Source: Byssochlamys sp. IMV 00236
Taxonomy: Eukaryota > Ascomycota > Eurotiomycetes > Eurotiales > Thermoascaceae
Direction of reading: 5' to 3'
Assembly (NCBI GenBank): GCA_001931875.2
Contig: MSJH02000629.1
Location: forward strand, 248,001-312,000
Length of the DNA stretch: 64,000 nt
The position numbers and the translations under genes are program-made. Below are positions 62,024 to 64,000 of this stretch, piece after piece; the stretch's first letter is position 1, and every line of letters starts with the position of its first letter. The notes under the pieces were generated by a model that did no database searches, was not told the DNA's origin, and saw nothing but the letters and a program-made list of their open reading frames with translations.

Positions 62024-63035
62024 ATCTTCCTTGGCTGCTGTTTTGATCAGGATTTCATGACAGGCTGAAGCAATCTGATGCTTGGATTCTGCAGAAAGCT
62101 CATGCTACATGTCTCTATGGGCGGCCTCGCTAATGCAAAGGCGTGGGAGTGGGAGAATAGGGGCAGCAGCTCCCTAGGTAGGCAGGGAGTCTCCGACCGC
62201 ATCGACATCCGTATTATCCTGGATACACCTATATTTCATTGAAATCGTTTATATTTAAAGCGAGGCTCCGCTGGCAAATGTTTAGGGAAAGATAAATATA
62301 CGAAAGTCGCAAAGAGATTCTGACTGGCTAACGCTGATGCATCTACTTTAGATGAACAAAAGATGTTAGCCTTTTCTCTGTTCTTATGCCTTGTTAAAGA
62401 TTTACTCGTTAGAATCAGTCCACAGCAAGAGGCTCAGGATTCACATCTAATATCTAACTGTATAGTTGCAGCTAGCAAAGTCTACCTGCCTATGGTTCTG
62501 GATGACTATTTGCTCTAGTTTCCCTTCTATGGATGAAGCTGTTGGCGGTATAGAGACACCAGAATATGAAGAGGCCCAATATAGAATCTGTGTATAAAGG
62601 CTATGCTTCTGAAATAAGTTCGTGGTCAATAGTTTCTGGAGTTGTGTCGGATTTCTTTGAAATTGTCTTGATTACAGAGAACACTCGAGGAATATTGGAA
62701 TAGCATGGTATCTATCATGATCTCTTTTCTTTTCATCTCTCGTTGAATTAGAAACAATCTCGAGGTCTTACAACATTGCTCATTACATCGCGTACCACTG
62801 TAAATATCGCCTTTGGCGTCGGTCACGATCATATCATATCAAACGACCTCGCAGTAAGCACCTCCTTACGTCTGGCAGACCTCATCCAGACCGTATGCAG
62901 CATTATCCCAAATCACATATTGTGCTTCAGCAGCATGGCAGGGACTGCCGCAACCTCAACCATATCCGACAGTAACGTTGCGTTTTTATTATTTTTTATC
63001 CTTTTGAAGGAGAAGCCGGAGAGACAACACTTAGT
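62024..63035. other. Convergent intergenic region
   Basis: Between the second UPRT gene and the 3' end of the helicase gene. Frames of about 60-90 codons lack motifs. Nothing else is recognised. Confidence 0.4.
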
Positions 63036-64000
63036 TTATTGCTCTTGGCTGTAGTTTGCATGGGATCGAGGATTCTTGATAGTCTTCTTGATGATCTCTT
63101 CGACCTCGTCCCAGTCACGGGTGTCGATGCGGGTAATATCGGTCTTGAAGAAATCCTGAATGGCCATGAGCATCTGCCACTCTTCCCTGTTCGCAACGAA
63201 GGAGATGGAGACTCCGACACGACCGAAACGACCCGTACGACCGATACGGTGCAGGTAAGTCTGACAGTCGGCCTTGCGCTGGCGCGATGTGGGATCGTGT
63301 AGCTCCGGAATATCCTACGGGAAGTTAGCTTCGAGAAGGCAGATGTCCTGAAATAGCAGAATACTCACATAGTTGATGACCATGGAGACGGTTGAAACGT
63401 CGATTCCACGGGCAAGGACGTTGGTCGTGATCAGAACCTTAGCCTCACCACTTCGGAACTTGTCAATGGTGTCATCACGTTTTGATCCTTCGACACCACC
63501 AGTGAGCGAGACGACAGTATGACCTTCCGCAGTCATGCGCTTCTCGATTTCCTGCGCCGATTGACGGGTCTAATGAAACATTAGTAACATACGATTTGTC
63601 TCTCCAGAAGTGAACTCACCTTGACAAAGATAATAGAAGATCCAATTGTGAGAAGACCGTACAACTTCACAAGAACGTTGTACTTGTCTTCGTCACTCTC
63701 ACAGTCAAGGTACAGCTGTTTAATGCCTTCCACAGTCAAGTCCTCGTGCTCAAGTGTTATTTCGTTGGCGCCGGGGGCGAACTTAGACGCGTAGCGATGA
63801 ACGTGGGTAGGGAAGGTGGCAGAGAAGAGGACGACTTGAACTGTCTTCGGTAGCAACCTAAAGCAGGTCAGCAAGTACACGGCGAAGATAAGTCCCAGGA
63901 TACACGAACTGTTTAACGCGGATACACTGATCGCCCATACCCTGCAGATCAAGCATGTTGTCTGCCTCATCAAGGACAAGGACCTTCAGGCGCTGCGTCA
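63036..64000 (-). CDS. DBP5: DEAD-box RNA helicase Dbp5 (partial, N-terminus outside window)
   Basis: The last four coding segments (63910..64000, 63620..63857, 63369..63569, 63036..63314) of a minus-strand gene are visible. The DEAD motif appears as [10 protein letters not shown], followed by VVLFSATFP (motif III, SAT), [18 protein letters not shown] (motif V) and [11 protein letters not shown] (motif VI). The spacer DLQGMGDQC and the C-terminal block [23 protein letters not shown] mark Dbp5, which remodels mRNPs at the cytoplasmic face of the nuclear pore during mRNA export. The stop is TAA at 63036-63038. The intron at 63858..63909 uses a less common GTTCGT donor. Confidence 0.93.

Overview
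The window is nuclear DNA of a filamentous ascomycete, most likely a Eurotiomycete such as Aspergillus or a relative. This rests on many short introns (about 50-70 bp, GTAAGT-like donors, CTGAC/CTAAC branch sites close to the acceptor), genes on both strands without operons, and families typical of these fungi: a multi-membrane ankyrin protein, a Yap-type bZIP, an M13 peptidase and uracil-catabolism genes. No tRNA, rRNA, CRISPR array or intact transposon was recognised. Spliced models were built by hand from frame continuity and splice signals; junction positions are predictions.

Layout. 0-10 kb: the 3' end of an unidentified gene, a 1144-residue membrane/ankyrin protein, an AIM24-family protein, eIF2-beta and a Mim2-like mitochondrial outer-membrane protein. 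10-14 kb: mostly empty, with a striking hairpin-forming inverted repeat. 14-29 kb: a conserved fungal protein of unknown function (764 aa), an RRM/glycine-rich RNA-binding protein, a ChaC-type gamma-glutamylcyclotransferase, a small coiled-coil protein, remnants of an HNH-nuclease gene, a short-chain dehydrogenase and a penta-EF-hand protein. 30-39 kb: two large minus-strand genes, a DIL/ankyrin protein and an Lte1-like RasGEF. 39-54 kb is gene-poor: an M13 (neprilysin-like) peptidase and a lone Yap-type bZIP factor lie among long stretches with no recognisable gene, one holding a 33-nt poly(T) tract.

54-62 kb holds the most coherent functional unit: a flavin-reductase-like protein followed by URC1 (GTP-cyclohydrolase-II-like), URC4 (DUF1688) and two different uracil phosphoribosyltransferases. 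This matches the URC uracil-degradation route described in yeasts, in which uracil is first made into a ribosylated nucleotide and then broken down for nitrogen. Intergenic regions here carry dense GATA motifs, suggesting AreA-type nitrogen control. The window ends inside the DEAD-box RNA helicase Dbp5 on the minus strand.
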